64,000 nt of DNA from Phylloscopus collybita. Its lineage: Eukaryota; Chordata; Aves; Passeriformes; Phylloscopidae. Shown here piece by piece: positions 62,512 through 64,000 of the stretch; the stretch's first letter is position 1, and each line of letters starts with the position of its first letter. The stretch is from the NCBI GenBank assembly GCA_027886175.1, contig JAJNNQ010000013.1, positions 5,351,501-5,415,500 on the forward strand, given 5' to 3'. The translations under genes were made by a program, and so were the position numbers. The notes under the pieces are model-generated. The model was given only the letters and a program-made list of their open reading frames with translations. It had not been told where the DNA came from and ran no database searches.

Positions 62512-64000
62512 ACATCAGTGCCTCACCTAGTGAAGCTAGGTGTGTGCAAACCTGGCTCTTTCCAGATCCGTGCTGAGCTGAAAGATGGGACCAGGGGCTT
62601 CTCTGAGTTACCCTTTCCATCTCCATAAATACATGCAGTGTAGGTGTTGCACCCTCAGCACTGTTTTGTTCTGCAGATCTGCTCCTATTGCACTATCCTA
62701 CTCGCTGATACATAGAAAAATTGCCTCTGTACTCCGGGAATCTTTTAGCTGCAGAGCCACTTTGCAGATGGAGGAACAGGGCAGAAACACAACTTGGAGT
62801 TGCTTCATCACTGAGAAAACTGAGAATAATATGGCTAAAGGTCTCTCCTCCAGGAAATATAACTCCATGTTTATCTAGTCTTGCTGTTTTCAGCGTGACC
62901 CCAGCTTCAGCGCTTCCTGCTGCACCATGCCATGAGATGGCACCGAGGTGTGGCTGAGGCTCAGAGGGCAGCACCTTGGTGCTCCTCTCTACCCTGCACT
63001 GTCCTTACTTCTGTGGCTCATAGAGGGCACAGTAACTTCCCAGAACCCAGCTCTGAGGTAGCCAGAAACAGAACTGCTTTTGTCTCTGGTGCCTCCTGAA
63101 GTTAAAAAAGTAGCAGTCATCACAGGGGTCTATTCTAGCTAAAAGAATGCTGGGGAATGTAGCATTCAAAGGGAAAGGTAGAATTTTCCAGTGGAGAAGG
63201 CAGGGGGGAATCAAGCAGAATGCAAAATGCAGAGAGAAATTAATTCAGCTTTCTGCATGCAGTGTACATTGATAGCAATTGCTACTGGTACATTGAGCTT
63301 AGGGCAATATATCACAAAATTCATTTCTCTGACCTTGTGCACATTTCTTTCTCATGAACTAGGCCTTTATGTTTGATTCATAAAAGCACAAGGGAACTGC
63401 AGAATATTCAACTGCATAAAAGCAATATGTAGGACAGACTTTGCTGTCAGATGAATGATGAAACATTTGCACAGAGGTGAATAAATTAGTTTTGTGCAAA
63501 ACAGTGGTCTAATAGTTTGAGAAAAGTATGTGGGAAGTAGGAAGTCTGTTATCCTGTGGCTATCACCATGCTCTTTGGGCACTTTCTGGAGTTAACAGGA
63601 CAGTTTTAGGGCTGTAGAGGTTCTGTTACCTATTCCTATAGAATCTGTGAAGTCTATAAGGAATGCATCTGCGTTTGCACAAATGAATTAAGAATCCTGC
63701 ATATTAGAGGTAAAACAGAGCTGATGTTTTTCTCCAAGCATCAACATTTAAACTTAATGCCTTCCTTCCTTCCTGGGAAAATAATTATAATATTAATCTA
63801 ATTCAAGGCCAGAGGAAATTAGTGCTATTTGTCCAAATATATTAACTTTTGGCTAGATTGTGTGGCTGCAACCTCCTGTTTTGTGGAATTAAAGCATTTG
63901 ACAGCTGGGGCAAGTTAGTTCTTAAAGCACTACCAGGCCAGGACAAACTGGGACAAGTTTTAACTCATCCTGTCATATATGGGATGGGTCCCTTTCTGCT
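62512..64000. other. Intergenic, no gene recognised
   Basis: No primer-binding site follows the LTR, and no exon, named repeat or RNA gene is visible up to the window end. Confidence 0.55.

Overview
The window is vertebrate nuclear DNA, most probably avian and perhaps a songbird. Three things point there: CR1 retrotransposon fragments of bird type (including the end of a CR1 reverse transcriptase reading frame), a tRNA-Ile-derived SINE with a CR1-like tail that resembles zebra finch TguSINE1, and several short solo LTRs. Nothing in it looks prokaryotic; the many short open frames are chance frames in AT-rich sequence.

Only two protein-coding genes can be supported, both on the plus strand. 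The first is the last coding exon (4584-5229) of KCNG3, the silent potassium-channel subunit Kv6.3; its first exon lies left of the window. The second is a complete COX7A2L (SCAF1/COX7RP), with coding exons at 25468-25539, 32719-32856 and 33718-33861 encoding 117 residues. It starts in a CpG island at about 24.93-25.72 kb and ends at a polyadenylation signal at 34482. As I recall the human map, these genes are neighbours at 2p21 (EML4 - COX7A2L - KCNG3 - MTA3), so the pair fits a conserved block. No EML4 exon was recognised in the 29.5 kb to the right of COX7A2L.

Layout: 1-4583, KCNG3 intron 1. 4584-5229, KCNG3 exon 2. 5230 to about 8.2 kb, probable KCNG3 3' UTR. 8.2-24.1 kb, AT-rich intergenic DNA with one SINE, one LTR and one doubtful LTR fragment. 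24.1-24.93 kb, a plus-strand CR1 interrupted by a minus-strand CR1, abutting the promoter island. 25.47-34.5 kb, COX7A2L with two more CR1 copies in intron 1. 34.5-64 kb, a gene-poor tract with four LTRs (two are about 320 bp copies of one family in opposite orientation), a CR1 tail, long homopolymers and a few perfect hairpins.

The two genes do different jobs: a modulatory channel subunit in the plasma membrane, and a respiratory supercomplex factor in the mitochondrial inner membrane. Their adjacency is synteny, not co-function. I found no undescribed multi-gene system. The observation most worth checking is a cysteine directly after the KCNG3 selectivity filter, at the position of the Shaker external TEA site, where I recall tyrosine in human. 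All family comparisons are from memory and by eye; no alignment was run.
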